Shown here: piece after piece, positions 7,316 to 18,900 of the stretch | How the letters are laid out: every line of letters begins with the position of its first letter | Numbering within the stretch: the first letter of the stretch is position 1 | DNA from: Megalopta genalis | Lineage: Eukaryota; Arthropoda; Insecta; Hymenoptera; Halictidae | Assembly: GCF_051020955.1 (NCBI RefSeq) | Contig: NC_135022.1 | Span: 7,282,963-7,346,962, forward strand | Length of the DNA: 64,000 bases | Direction of reading: 5' to 3' | Made by a program: the position numbers and the translations under genes | Notes under the pieces: model-generated | Told to the model about the DNA's origin: nothing | What the model saw: the letters and a program-made list of their open reading frames with translations, nothing else | The model's database searches: none

Positions 7316-8843
7316 CGGATTTGCGCACAGAGTGCGTTCGCGCGCGACGCCAGTGCGCCCGCGCCCGTCGACGACGACGTTCCGACGTGGAGCTGGCTAT
7401 CCAGCTGTATGGGCGATACAGAGAGAGGGTGGTCGCCCTGCAGCTGGCCATCAGGCAGGCAAAGAGCCAGGCCTGGCGCGACCTTCTCGGCACTATTAAC
7501 CGAGACCCATGGGGGCGCCCATACAAAATGGCGATGGGACGATTGCGTCCCTGGGCGCCCCCTGTGACGGAGAGCCTGGATCCGGGGATGCTCGGACGGG
7601 TCGTGGACGCGCTGTTCCCCGTCAGCGGGGAGGCGTCCCGGCCCGTCCCTCAGCTAGAGGGACATGAGTGGTCCCCGGATCTGGAGGTCGCGCCGGAGGA
7701 AATGGCCGGGGTAGTCAAATGGCTTCGGGGCAAGAATACTGCCCCGGGGCCGGACGGTATCCCCGGCCCGGTCTGGCTGCTTGCCATGAGCGTCCTGGGT
7801 GAGAGGCTGAGAGGCCTCTACTCCGGGCTCCTGAGGTCCGGGGTGTTCCCGGACCTCTGGAGGGGAAGTCGGATGGTCCTCTTAAGGAAGGATGGGGGGC
7901 CTGCGGATTCTCCCTCCGCGTACCGGCCCATTTGCCTCCTGGACGAGGTGGGCAAGATCTTTGAAAAGATCATTGCTGCCCGCCTCGCCAGGCACCTGTC
8001 CCGCGTTCGCCCCGATCTGGCGGACTGCCAGTTCGGCTTCCGGGAGGGGCGATCGACGGTCGATGCAATTGACCGTCTAAAGTCCCTCTCGGACAATGCC
8101 GAGGCACGGGGCGGGGTGTGCGTGGCGGTGTCGATCGACATCGTCAATGCATTTAACACCCTGCCCTGGTCCGCCATTAGGGAGGCCCTGGTTGAACACC
8201 AGGTGCCTCCCTATCTGAGGCGGGTGATCGGGGCCTACCTGCGGGGCAGGTGGGTGGAATACCCGGGCCGGTATGGGACGATACGGAGGGAAGTGGACTG
8301 CGGGGTCCCACAGGGGTCCGTGTTAGGACCACTCCTGTGGGACCTGGGATATAACGCAGTCCTGAAGGCCCCCCTGCCCGACGGTGCCACTCTCGTCTGC
8401 TATGCAGACGACACATTAGTGGTCGCCGTCGGGGACACCTTCGAGAGGACCATCCGACGAGCGGAGGTTGCGGTGGCAGCCGTCGTCGCGAGGATCTACG
8501 ATCTGGGGCTGAAGGTGGCCCCGGAGAAGGCCGAGGCCGTCTGGTTTGGACGGCCTCGGTCGCGGCCACCGGTCGGATCGTGGATCCGGGTTGGAGAAGC
8601 CTGCGTCGAGGTGAAGTCTGAGATCAAGTATCTCGGACTGATCCTCGACAGCCACTGGAGGTTCGGAGCGCATTTCGGCCGCCTCGTCCCCCGAGTTGAG
8701 AGGGCGGCGGCTGCGTTAGGCCGCCTGTTGCCCAATCTCGGGGGGCCGGGCGATATGGTGCGCCGCCTATACCTGGGCGTGGTGCGGTCCATGACCTTAT
8801 GTGGCGCCCCGATTTGGGCGCCGTCCGTGAGGGCAAACCGGCG
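7245..8843 (+). pseudogene. ORF2 3' part: reverse transcriptase, 3'-truncated
   Basis: This is reverse transcriptase in a frame different from the endonuclease. The frame is open from about 7180, but family-like sequence starts near 7258 (PRKAVYWWSRAI). Motifs follow in order: GPDGIPG (about 7750), SAYRPICLLDEVGKIFEK (about 7915), QFGFREGRST (about 8029), motif A with catalytic Asp at 8137 (VSIDIVNAFNTLPW), motif B VPQGSVLGPLLW (about 8305), YADD at 8401-8412, motif D PEKAEAVWF, motif E IKYLGLILDSHW. The catalytic residues are kept. The gene is then cut at 8843 within the thumb region, where the frame runs on for about 120 codons of octamer-repeat translation (FVCSFVHLFIC type) to a stop at 9211-9213. 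The C-terminal zinc motif is gone. It is a dead copy. Confidence 0.9.
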
Positions 8844-9170
8844 TTCGTTTGTTCGTTTGTTCGCTTGTTCGTTTGTTCGTTTGTTCATTTGCTCATTTGT
8901 TCATTTGTCCATTTGTTCATTTGTTCATTTGTTCATTTGTTCATTTGTTCATTTGTTCATTTGTTCATTTGTTCAGTTGTTCATTTGTTCATTTGTTCGT
9001 TTGTTCATTTGTTCGTTTGTTCATGTGTTCGTTTGTTCAATTGTTCGTTTGTTCATTTGTTCGTTTGTTCGTTTGTTCATTTGTTCGTTTGTTCATTCGT
9101 TCGTTTGTTCATTCGTTCGTTTGTTCATTTGTTCATTTGTTCATTTGTTCATTTGTTCATTTGTTCATTT
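8844..9170 (+). repeat. Octamer tandem repeat, TTCATTTG/TTCGTTTG
   Basis: About 41 head-to-tail 8-base units. The first five are mainly TTCGTTTG, then a run of TTCATTTG, then a mixed zone of A and G variants with a few TTCAGTTG, TTCATGTG and TTCATTCG changes, then a closing run of TTCATTTG. No stop codon occurs in any forward frame, so the repeat produces long low-complexity translations with an 8-residue period (FVCSFVHL-like), which are not genes. It starts exactly where copy 2 breaks and ends TTCATTT-AGAACG. The last CATTT is also the normal base sequence before AGAACG in the satellite, so the right junction has at least 5 bp of shared sequence. Confidence 0.95.
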
Positions 9171-10300
9171 AGAACGAAATCTAATGTCAGAAAATGGCAG
9201 TTTACACTTGTGATTTTTCGGTTTTTTCAATTTTCTGAAAGAATCTATCATTTGATTTTCTTCAAAGTCCGATATTCTTGCTTAAATGACGTTTTTACAT
9301 AGGGATTATGCAATTAGAACGAAATCTAATGTCAGAAAATGGCACTTTACTCCTGTGATTTTTCGGTTTTTTCAATTTTCTGAAAAAACCTGTCATCAGA
9401 TTTTTAAATACGAGAATCTTTCTTAACTACCGATTTTACCTTAGCATTAAGTATTTAGAACGAAATGTAATGTCAGAAAATGGCGCTTTACTCTAGTGAT
9501 TTTTCGGTTTTTTCAACTTTCTGTAAAAACCAATCATTAGATTTTCTTCAAAGTACGATATTCTTGCTTAAATATCGTTTCTACATAGGGATTAAGCATT
9601 TAGAACGAAATCTAATGTCAGAAAATGGCACTTTACTCTTGTGATTTTTCGGTTTTTTCAATTTTCTGAAAGAATCTATCATTAGATTTTTTAAATACGA
9701 CAATCTTGCTTATATAACAATTTTACAATAGAATTAAGTTTTTAGAACGAAATGTAATGTCAGAAAATGTCACTTTACTCTTGTGAATTTTCGGTTTTTT
9801 CAATTATCTGAAAAATCCTATCATTAGATTTTCTTCAAAATACGATATTCGTGCTTAAATACGTTTTTACATAGGGATTAAGCATTTAGAACGAAGTCTA
9901 ATGTCAGAAAATGGCACTTTACTCTTTTGATTTTACGGATTCTTCAATTTTTGAAAAAACCTATCATTAGAATGTTTAAATACGAGAATCTTGCTTAACT
10001 ACCGATTTTACCTTAGCATTAAGTATTTAGAACGAAATGTAATGTCAGAAGATGGCGCTTTACTCTAGTGATTTTTCGGTTTTCCCAAATTTCTGAAAAA
10101 TCCAAACATTAGATTTTCTTCAAAGTACGACATTCTTCCTTAAATAACGTTTCTACTTAGGGATTAAGCATTTAGAACGAATTCTAACGTCAGAAAATTG
10201 CGCTTTACTCTAGTGATTTTTCGGTTTTTTCTAATTTCTGAAAGAATCAATCATTAGATTTTCTTCAAAGTCCGATATTCTTGCTTAGATAACGTTTTTA
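9171..10300 (+). repeat. Divergent edge of the main array
   Basis: The first eight or so monomers next to the octamer repeat carry more private changes than those farther in. Examples are ATTATGCAATT at 9305, ACCTTAGCATTAAG near 9438 and 10010, and a lost base in GCTTAAATACG near 9853. A and B types alternate here almost regularly. They do not belong to the multi-kilobase higher-order repeats that begin near 10.3 kb. Confidence 0.7.
9365..9390 (+). repeat. Representative monomer dyad
   Basis: GGTTTTTTCA (9365-9374) and its exact reverse complement TGAAAAAACC (9381-9390) are separated by ATTTTC. The same 10-bp inverted repeat recurs in a large share of monomers in both array arms (for example 3401-3426 on the left). 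Other monomers carry one-sided changes such as GGTTTTTCCA or TGAAAAATCC, which weaken it. It is the only strong symmetry in the unit. Confidence 0.8.
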
Positions 10301-10639
10301 CATAGGGATTAAGCATGTAGAACGAAAAGTAATGTCAGAAAATGGCACTTTGCTCTTGTGATTTTTCGGTTTTTCCAATTTTCTGAAAGAATCTATCATT
10401 AGATTTTTTAAATACGACAATCTTGCTTATATAACAATTTTACATTAGAATTAAATTTTTAGAACGAAATGTAATGTCAGAAAATGTCACTTTACTCTTG
10501 TGAATTTTCGGTTTTTTCAATTATCTGAAAAATCCTATCATTAGATTTTCTTCAAAATACGATATTCGTGCTTAAATAACGTTTTTACATAGGGATTGAG
10601 CAGTTAGGACGAAATCTAATGTCAGAAAATGGAACTTTA

Positions 10640-12780
10640 CTCTTGTGAATTTTCGGTTTTTCCAATTTTCTGAAAAAACCTATCATCAGATTTTTTAAAT
10701 ACGAGAATCTTGCTTAACTAACGATTTTACATTAGAATTAGGTATTGAGTACGAAATATAATGTCAGAAAATGGCGCTTTACTCTAGTGATTTTTCGGTT
10801 TTTTCAACTTTCTGTAAAAACCAATCATTAGATTTTCTTCAAAGTACGATATTCTTGCTTAAATATCGTTTTTACATAGGGATTAGGCATTTAGAACGAA
10901 ATCTAATGACAGAAAATGGCACTTTACTCTTGTGAATTTCGGTTTTTCCAATTTTCTGAAAAAACCTATCATTAGATTTTCTTCAAGACACAATATTCTT
11001 GCTTAGATAACGTTTTTACATAGGGATTGGGCATTTAGAACGAAATCTAATGTCAGAAAATGGCAGTTTACACTTGTGATTTCTCGGTTTTTTCAAATTT
11101 CTGAAAAAACCTACAATTAGATTTTCTTCAAAGTACGATATTCTTGCTTAAATAACGTTTTTACATAGGGAGTAAGCATGTAGAACGAAATGTAATGTCA
11201 GAAAATGGCACTTTGCTCTTGTGATTTTTCGGTTTTTCAAATTTTCTGAAAAAACCTATCATTAGATTTTTTAAATACGAGAATCTTGCTTAACTAACGC
11301 TTTTACATTAGAATTAGGTATTGAGTACGAAATGTGATGTCAGAAAATGGCACTTTACTCTTGTGATTTTTCTGTTTTTTTCAATTTTCTGAAAAATCCT
11401 ATCATTAGATTTTCTTCAAAATACGATATTCGTGCTTAAATAACGTTTTTACATAGGGATTAAGCATTTAGAACGAAATGTAATGTCAGAAAATGGCACA
11501 TTACTCTTGTAATTTTTCGGTTTTTTTCAATTTTCTGAAAAATCCTATCATTAGATTTTCTCCAAAAAAGCTATTCGTGCTTAAATAACGTTTTTACATA
11601 GGGATTAAGTATTTAGAACGAAGTCTAATGTCAGAAAATGTCACTTTACTCTTGTGAATTTTCGGTTTTTTCAATTTTCTGAAAAAGCCTATCATTAGAT
11701 TTTCTTCAAAATACGATATTCCTGCTTAAATAACGTTTTTACATAGGGATTAAGCATGTAGAACGAAATGTAACGTCAGAAAATGGCACTTTACTCTTGT
11801 GAATTTTCGGTTTTTTCAATTATCTGAAAAATCCTATCATCAGATTTTTTAAATACGAGAATCTTGCTTAATTAACGCTTTTACATTAGAATTAGGTATT
11901 GAGTACGAAATGTAATGTCAGAAAATGTCACACTACTCTTGTGAATTTTCGGTTTTTTCAATTTTCTGAAAAAACCTATCATTAGATTTTCTTCAAAATA
12001 CGATATTCGTGCTTACATAACGTTTTTACATAGGGATTAAGCATGTAGAACGAAATGTAACGTCAGAAAATGGCACTTTGCTCTTGTGATTTTTCGGTTT
12101 TTCCAATTTTCTGAAAAAACCTATCATTAGATTTTCTTCAAGACACAATATTCTTGCTTAGATAACGTTTTTACATAGGGATTAAGCATTTAGAACGAAA
12201 TCTAATGTCAGAAAATGACACTTTACTCTTGTGATTTTACGGTTTTTCCAATTTTCTGAAAAAACCTATCATTAGATTTTCTTCAAAGTACGATAATCCT
12301 GCTTAAATAACGTTTTTACATAGGGATTGAGCAGTTAGGACGAAATATTATGTCAGAAGATGGCACTTTACTCTTGTGAATTTTCGGTTTTTTCAATTAT
12401 CTGAAAAAACCTATCATCAGATTTTTTAAATACGAGAATCTTGCTTAACTAACGCTTTTACATTAGAATTAGGTATTGAGTACGAAATGTAATGTCAGAA
12501 AATGTCACACTACTCTTGTGAATTTTCGGTTTTTTCAATTTTCTGAAAAAACCTATCATTAGATTATCTTCAAAGTACGATATTCCTGCTTAAATAACGT
12601 TTTTACATAGGTACTGAGCAGTTAGGACGAAATCTAATGTCAGAAAATGGCACTTTACTCTTGTGAATTTTCGGTTTTTTCAATTATCTGAAAAAACCTA
12701 TCATCAGATTTTTTAAATACGAGAATCTTGCTTAACTAACGCTTTTACATTAGAATTAGGTATTGAGTACGAAATGTAAT
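10640..12780 (+). repeat. Higher-order block H1, copy 1 (offset 3,175 bp)
   Basis: This run of monomers reappears at about 13,820-15,960 in the same order. Shared marker variants include GAGTACGAAATATAATG (10746 / 13921) and CAGTTTACACTTGTGATTTC (11064 / 14239), and also TCTCCAAAA (about 11559 / 14734). The offset equals 22 monomers. A few differences (for example AAAAAAGCTATTCG near 11566) show the copies are not identical. Confidence 0.8.
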
Positions 12781-13819
12781 GTCAGAAAATGGCACTTTAC
12801 TCTTGTGATTTTTCTGTTTTTTTCAATTTTCTGAAAAATCCTATCATTAGATTTTCTTCAAAATACGATATTCGTGCTTAAATAACGTTTTTACATAGGG
12901 ATTAAGCATGTAGAACGAAATGTAACGTCAGAAAATGGCACTTTGCTCTTGTGATTTTTCGGTTCTTCCAATTTTCTGAAAAAACCTATCATTAGATTTT
13001 CTTCAAGACACAATATTCTTGCTTAGATAACGTTTTTACATAGGGATTAAGCATGTAGAACGAAATGTAATGTCAGAAAATGGCACTTTGCTCTTGTGAT
13101 TTTTCGGTTTTTCCAATTTTCTGAAAAAACCTATCATTAGATTTTTTAAATACGAGAATCTTGCTTAACTAACGCTTTCACATTAGAATTAGGTATTGAG
13201 TACGAAATGTAATGTCAGAAAATGGCACTTTACTCTTGTGATTTTTCTGTTTTTTTCAATTTTCTGAAAAATCCTATCATTAGATTTTCTTCAAAATACG
13301 ATATTCGTGCTTAAATAACGTTTTTACATAGGGATTAAGCATTTAGAACGAAATGTAATGTCAGAAAATGGCACATTACTCTTGTAATTTTTCGGTTTTT
13401 TTCAATTTTCTGAAAAATCCTATCATTAGATTTTCTTCAAAATACGATATTCGTGCTTAAATAACGTTTTTACATAGGGATTAAGCATTTAGAACGAAAT
13501 GTAATGTCAGAAAATGGCACATTACTCTTGTGATTTTTCGGTTTTTTCAATTTTCTGAAAAAGCCTATCATTAGATTTTCTTCAAAATACGATATTCCTG
13601 CTTAAATAACGTTTTTACATAGGGATTAAGCATGTAGAACGAAATGTAACGTCAGAAAATGGCACTTTGCTCTTGTGATTTTTCGGTTTTTCCAATTTTC
13701 TGAAAAAGCCTATCATTAGATTTTCTTCAAAATACGATATTCCTGCTTAAATAACGTTTTTACATAGGGATTAAGCATGTAGAACGAAATGTAACGTCAG
13801 AAAATGGCACTTTGCTCTT

Positions 13820-15960
13820 GTGAATTTTCGGTTTTTCCAATTTTCTGAAAAAACCTATCATCAGATTTTTTAAATACGAGAATCTTGCTTAACTAACGAT
13901 TTTACATTAGAATTATGTATTGAGTACGAAATATAATGTCAGAAAATGGCGCTTTACTCTAGTGATTTTTCGGTTTTTTCAACTTTCTGTAAAAACCAAT
14001 CATTAGATTTTCTTCAAAGTACGATATTCTTGCTTAGATATCGTTTTTACATAGGGATTAGGCATTTAGAACGAAATCTAATGACAGAAAATGGCACTTT
14101 ACTCTTGTGAATTTCGGTTTTTCCAATTTTCTGAAAAAACCTATCATTAGATTTTCTTCAAGACACAATATTCTTGCTTAGATAACGTTTTTACATAGGG
14201 ATTGGGCATTTAGAACGAAATCTAATGTCAGAAAATGGCAGTTTACACTTGTGATTTCTCGGTTTTTTCAAATTTCTGAAAAAACCTACAATTAGATTTT
14301 CTTCAAAGTACGATATTCTTGCTTAAATAACGTTTTTACATAGGGAGTAAGCATGTAGAACGAAATGTAATGTCAGAAAATGGCACTTTGCTCTTGTGAT
14401 TTTTCGGTTTTTCAAATTTTCTGAAAAAACCTATCATTAGATTTTTTAAATACGAGAATCTTGCTTAACTAACGCTTTTACATTAGAATTAGGTATTGAG
14501 TACGAAATGTAATGTCAGAAAATGGCACTTTACTCTTGTGATTTTTCTGTTTTTTTCAATTTTCTGAAAAATCCTATCATTAGATTTTCTTCAAAATACG
14601 ATATTCGTGCTTAAATAACGTTTTTACATAGGGATTAAGCATTTAGAACGAAATGTAATGTCAGAAAATGGCACATTACTCTTGTAATTTTTCGGTTTTT
14701 TTCAATTTTCTGAAAAATCCTATCATTAGATTTTCTCCAAAATACGATATTCGTGCTTAAATAACGTTTTTACATAGGGATTAAGTATTTAGAACGAAGT
14801 CTAATGTCAGAAAATGTCACTTTACTCTTGTGAATTTTCGGTTTTTTCAATTTTCTGAAAAAGCCTATCATTAGATTTTCTTCAAAATACGATATTCCTG
14901 CTTAAATAACGTTTTTACATAGGGATTAAGCATGTAGAACGAAATGTAACGTCAGAAAATGGCACTTTACTCTTGTGAATTTTCGGTTTTTTCAATTATC
15001 TGAAAAATCCTATCATCAGATTTTTTAAATACGAGAATCTTGCTTAACTAACGCTTTTACATTAGAATTAGGTATTGAGTACGAAATGTAATGTCTGAAA
15101 ATGTCACACTACTCTTGTGAATTTTCGGTTTTTTCAATTTTCTGAAAAAACCTATCATTAGATTTTCTTCAAAATACGATATTCGTGCTTACATAACGTT
15201 TTTACATAGGGATTAAGCATGTAGAACGAAATGTAACGTCAGAAAATGGCACTTTGCTCTTGTGATTTTTCGGTTTTTCCAATTTTCTGAAAAAACCTAT
15301 CATTAGATTTTCTTCAAGACACAATATTCTTGCTTAGATAACGTTTTTACATAGGGATTAAGCATTTAGAACGAAATCTAATGTCAGAAAATGACACTTT
15401 ACTCTTGTGATTTTACGGTTTATCCAATTTTCTGAAAAAACCTATCATTAGATTTTCTTCAAAGTACGATAATCCTGCTTAAATAACGTTTTTACATAGG
15501 GATTGAGCAGTTAGGACGAAATATTATGTCAGAAGATGGCACTTTACTCTTGTGAATTTTCGGTTTTTTCAATTATCTGAAAAAACCTATCATCAGATTT
15601 TTTAAATACGAGAATCTTGCTTAACTAACGCTTTTACATTAGAATTAGGTATTGAGTACGAAATGTAATGTCAGAAAATGTCACACTACTCTTGTGAATT
15701 TTCGGTTTTTTCAATTTTCTGAAAAAACCTATCATTAGATTATCTTCAAAGTACGATATTCCTGCTTAAATAACGTTTTTACATAGGTACTGAGCAGTTA
15801 GGACGAAATCTAATGTCAGAAAATGGCACTTTACTCTTGTGAATTTTCGGTTTTTTCAATTATCTGAAAAAACCTATCATCAGATTTTTTAAATACGAGA
15901 ATCTTGCTTAACTAACGCTTTTACATTAGAATTAGGTATTGAGTACGAAATGTAATGTCA
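13820..15960 (+). repeat. Higher-order block H1, copy 2
   Basis: Second copy of the block at about 10,640-12,780. It ends where the registry changes and the next, larger duplicated block starts. Confidence 0.8.
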
Positions 15961-18900
15961 GAAAATGTCACACTACTCTTGTGAATTTTCGGTTTTTTCA
16001 ATTTTCTGAAAAAACCTATCATTAGATTTTCTTCAAAGTACGATATTCCTGCTTAAATAACGTTTTTACATAGGGACTGAGCAGTTAGGACGAAATCTAA
16101 TGTCAGAAAATGGCACTTTTTACTCTTGTGAATTTTCGGTTTTTTCAATTATCTGAAAAAACCTATCATCAGATTTTTTAAATACGAGAATCTTGCTTAA
16201 CTAACGCTTTTACATTAGAATTAGGTATTGAGTACGAAATGTAATGTCAGAAAATGGCACTTTACTCTTGTGATTTTTCTGTTTTTTTCAATTTTCTGAA
16301 AAATCCTATCATTAGATTTTCTTCAAAATACGATATTCGTGCTTAAATAACGTTTTTACATAGGGATTAAGCATGTAGAACGAAATGTAACGTCAGAAAA
16401 TGGCACTTTGCTCTTGTGATTTTTCGGTTCTTCCAATTTTCTGAAAAAACCTATCATTAGATTTTCTTCAAGACACAATATTCTTGCTTAGATAACGTTT
16501 TTACATAGGGATTAAGCATGTAGAACGAAATGTAATGTCAGAAAATGGCACTTTGCTCTTGTGATTTTTCGGTTTTTCCAATTTTCTGAAAAAACCTATC
16601 ATTAGATTTTTTAAATACGAGAATCTTGCTTAACTAACGCTTTCACATTAGAATTAGGTATTGAGTACGAAATGTAATGTCAGAAAATGGCACTTTACTC
16701 TTGTGATTTTTCTGTTTTTTTCAATTTTCTGAAAAATCCTATCATTAGATTTTCTTCAAAATACGATATTCGTGCTTAAATAACGTTTTTACATAGGGAT
16801 TAAGCATTTAGAACGAAATGTAATGTCAGAAAATGGCACATTACTCTTGTAATTTTTCGGTTTTTTTCAATTTTCTGAAAAATCCTATCATTAGATTTTC
16901 TTCAAAATACGATATTCGTGCTTAAATAACGTTTTTACATAGGGATTAAGCATTTAGAACGAAATGTAATGTCAGAAAATGGCACATTACTCTTGTGATT
17001 TTTCGGTTTTTTCAATTTTCTGAAAAAGCCTATCATTAGATTTTCTTCAAGACACAATATTCTTGCTTAGATAACGTTTTTACATAGGGATTAAGCATGT
17101 AGAACGAAATGTAATGTCAGAAAATGGCACTTTGCTCTTGTGATTTTTCGGTTTTTCCAATTTTCTGAAAAAACCTATCATTAGATTTTTTAAATACGAG
17201 AATCTTGCTTAACTAACGCTTTTACATTAGAATTAGGTATTGAGTACGAAATGTAATGTCAGAAAATGGCACTTTACTCTTGTGATTTTTCTGTTTTTTT
17301 CAATTTTCTGAAAAATCCTATCATTAGATTTTCTTCAAAATACGATATTCGTGCTTAAATAACGTTTTTACATAGGGATTAAGCATTTAGAACGAAATGT
17401 AATGTCAGAAAATGGCACATTACTCTTGTAATTTTTCGGTTTTTTTCAATTTTCTGAAAAATCCTATCATTAGATTTTCTTCAAAATACGATATTCGTGC
17501 TTAAATAACGTTTTTACATAGGGATTAAGTATTTAGAACGAAGTCTAATGTCAGAAAATGTCACTTTACTCTTGTGAATTTTCGGTTTTTTCAATTTTCT
17601 GAAAAAGCCTATCATTAGATTTTCTTCAAAATACGATATTCCTGCTTAAATAACGTTTTTACATAGGGATTAAGCATGTAGAACGAAATGTAACGTCAGA
17701 AAATGGCACTTTACTCTTGTGAATTTTCGGTTTTTTCAATTATCTGAAAAATCCTATCATCAGATTTTTTAAATACAAGAATCTTGCTTAACTAACGCTT
17801 TTACATTAGAATTAGGTATTGAGTACGAAATGTAATGTCAGAAAATGTCACACTACTCTTGTGAATTTTCGGTTTTTTCAATTTTCTGAAAAAACCTATC
17901 ATTAGATTTTCTTCAAAATACGATATTCGTGCTTACATAACGTTTTTACATAGGGATTAAGCATGTAGAACGAAATGTAACGTCAGAAAATGGCACTTTG
18001 CTCTTGTGATTTTTCGGTTTTTCCAATTTTCTGAAAAAACCTATCATTAGATTTTCTTCAAGACACAATATTCTTGCTTAGATAACGTTTTTACATAGGG
18101 ATTAAGCATTTAGAACGAAATCTAATGTCAGAAAATGACACTTTACTCTTGTGATTTTACGGTTTTTCCAATTTTCTGAAAAAACCTATCATTAGATTTT
18201 CTTCAAAGTACGATAATCCTGCTTAAATAACGTTTTTACATAGGGATTGAGCAGTTAGGACGAAATATTATGTCAGAAGATGGCACTTTACTCTTGTGAA
18301 TTTTCGGTTTTTTCAATTATCTGAAAAAACCTATCATCAGATTTTTTAAATACGAGAATCTTGCTTAACTAACGCTTTTACATTAGAATTAGGTATTGAG
18401 TACGAAATGTAATGTCAGAAAATGTCACACTACTCTTGTGAATTTTCGGTTTTTTCAATTTTCTGAAAAAACCTATCATTAGATTATCTTCAAAGTACGA
18501 TATTCCTGCTTAAATAACGTTTTTACATAGGTACTGAGCAGTTAGGACGAAATCTAATGTCAGAAAATGGCACTTTACTCTTGTGAATTTTCGGTTTTTT
18601 CAATTATCTGAAAAAACCTATCATCAGATTTTTTAAATACGAGAATCTTGCTTAACTAACGCTTTTACATTAGAATTAGGTATTGAGTACGAAATGTAAT
18701 GTCAGAAAATGGCACTTTACTCTTGTGATTTTTCTGTTTTGTCAATTTTCTGAAAAATCCTATCATTAGATTTTCTTCAAAATACGATATTCGTGCTTAA
18801 ATAACGTTTTTACATAGGGATTAAGCATTTAGAACGAAATGTAATGTCAGAAAATGGCACATTACTCTTGTAATTTTTCGGTTTTTTTCAATTTTCTGAA

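Larger units (their letters stand above)
3951..8843 (+). mobile_element. R1-clade non-LTR retrotransposon, copy 2, 3' end lost
   Basis: The order is 5' leader, ORF1, TAATG overlap, ORF2 endonuclease, frameshift, ORF2 reverse transcriptase. The 5' end sits in a satellite monomer. The element stops after GGGCAAACCGGCG at 8843, inside the region that in copy 1 continues with CATCACTTTG and the rest of ORF2. No C-terminal zinc motif, 3' UTR, A-tail or target site duplication is present. The missing 3' end cannot be 5' truncation by reverse transcription, so it was lost by a later break or rearrangement at the octamer repeat. The family call rests on the APE-type endonuclease, the three gag zinc knuckles and the R1-like RT boxes. 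Copy 1 supplies the matching C-terminus. Confidence 0.94.

Noticed and set aside
8799..9302. Long open frames over the octamer repeat in all forward frames
   Set aside because: An 8-base unit without stops opens every frame. The translations are pure low complexity.
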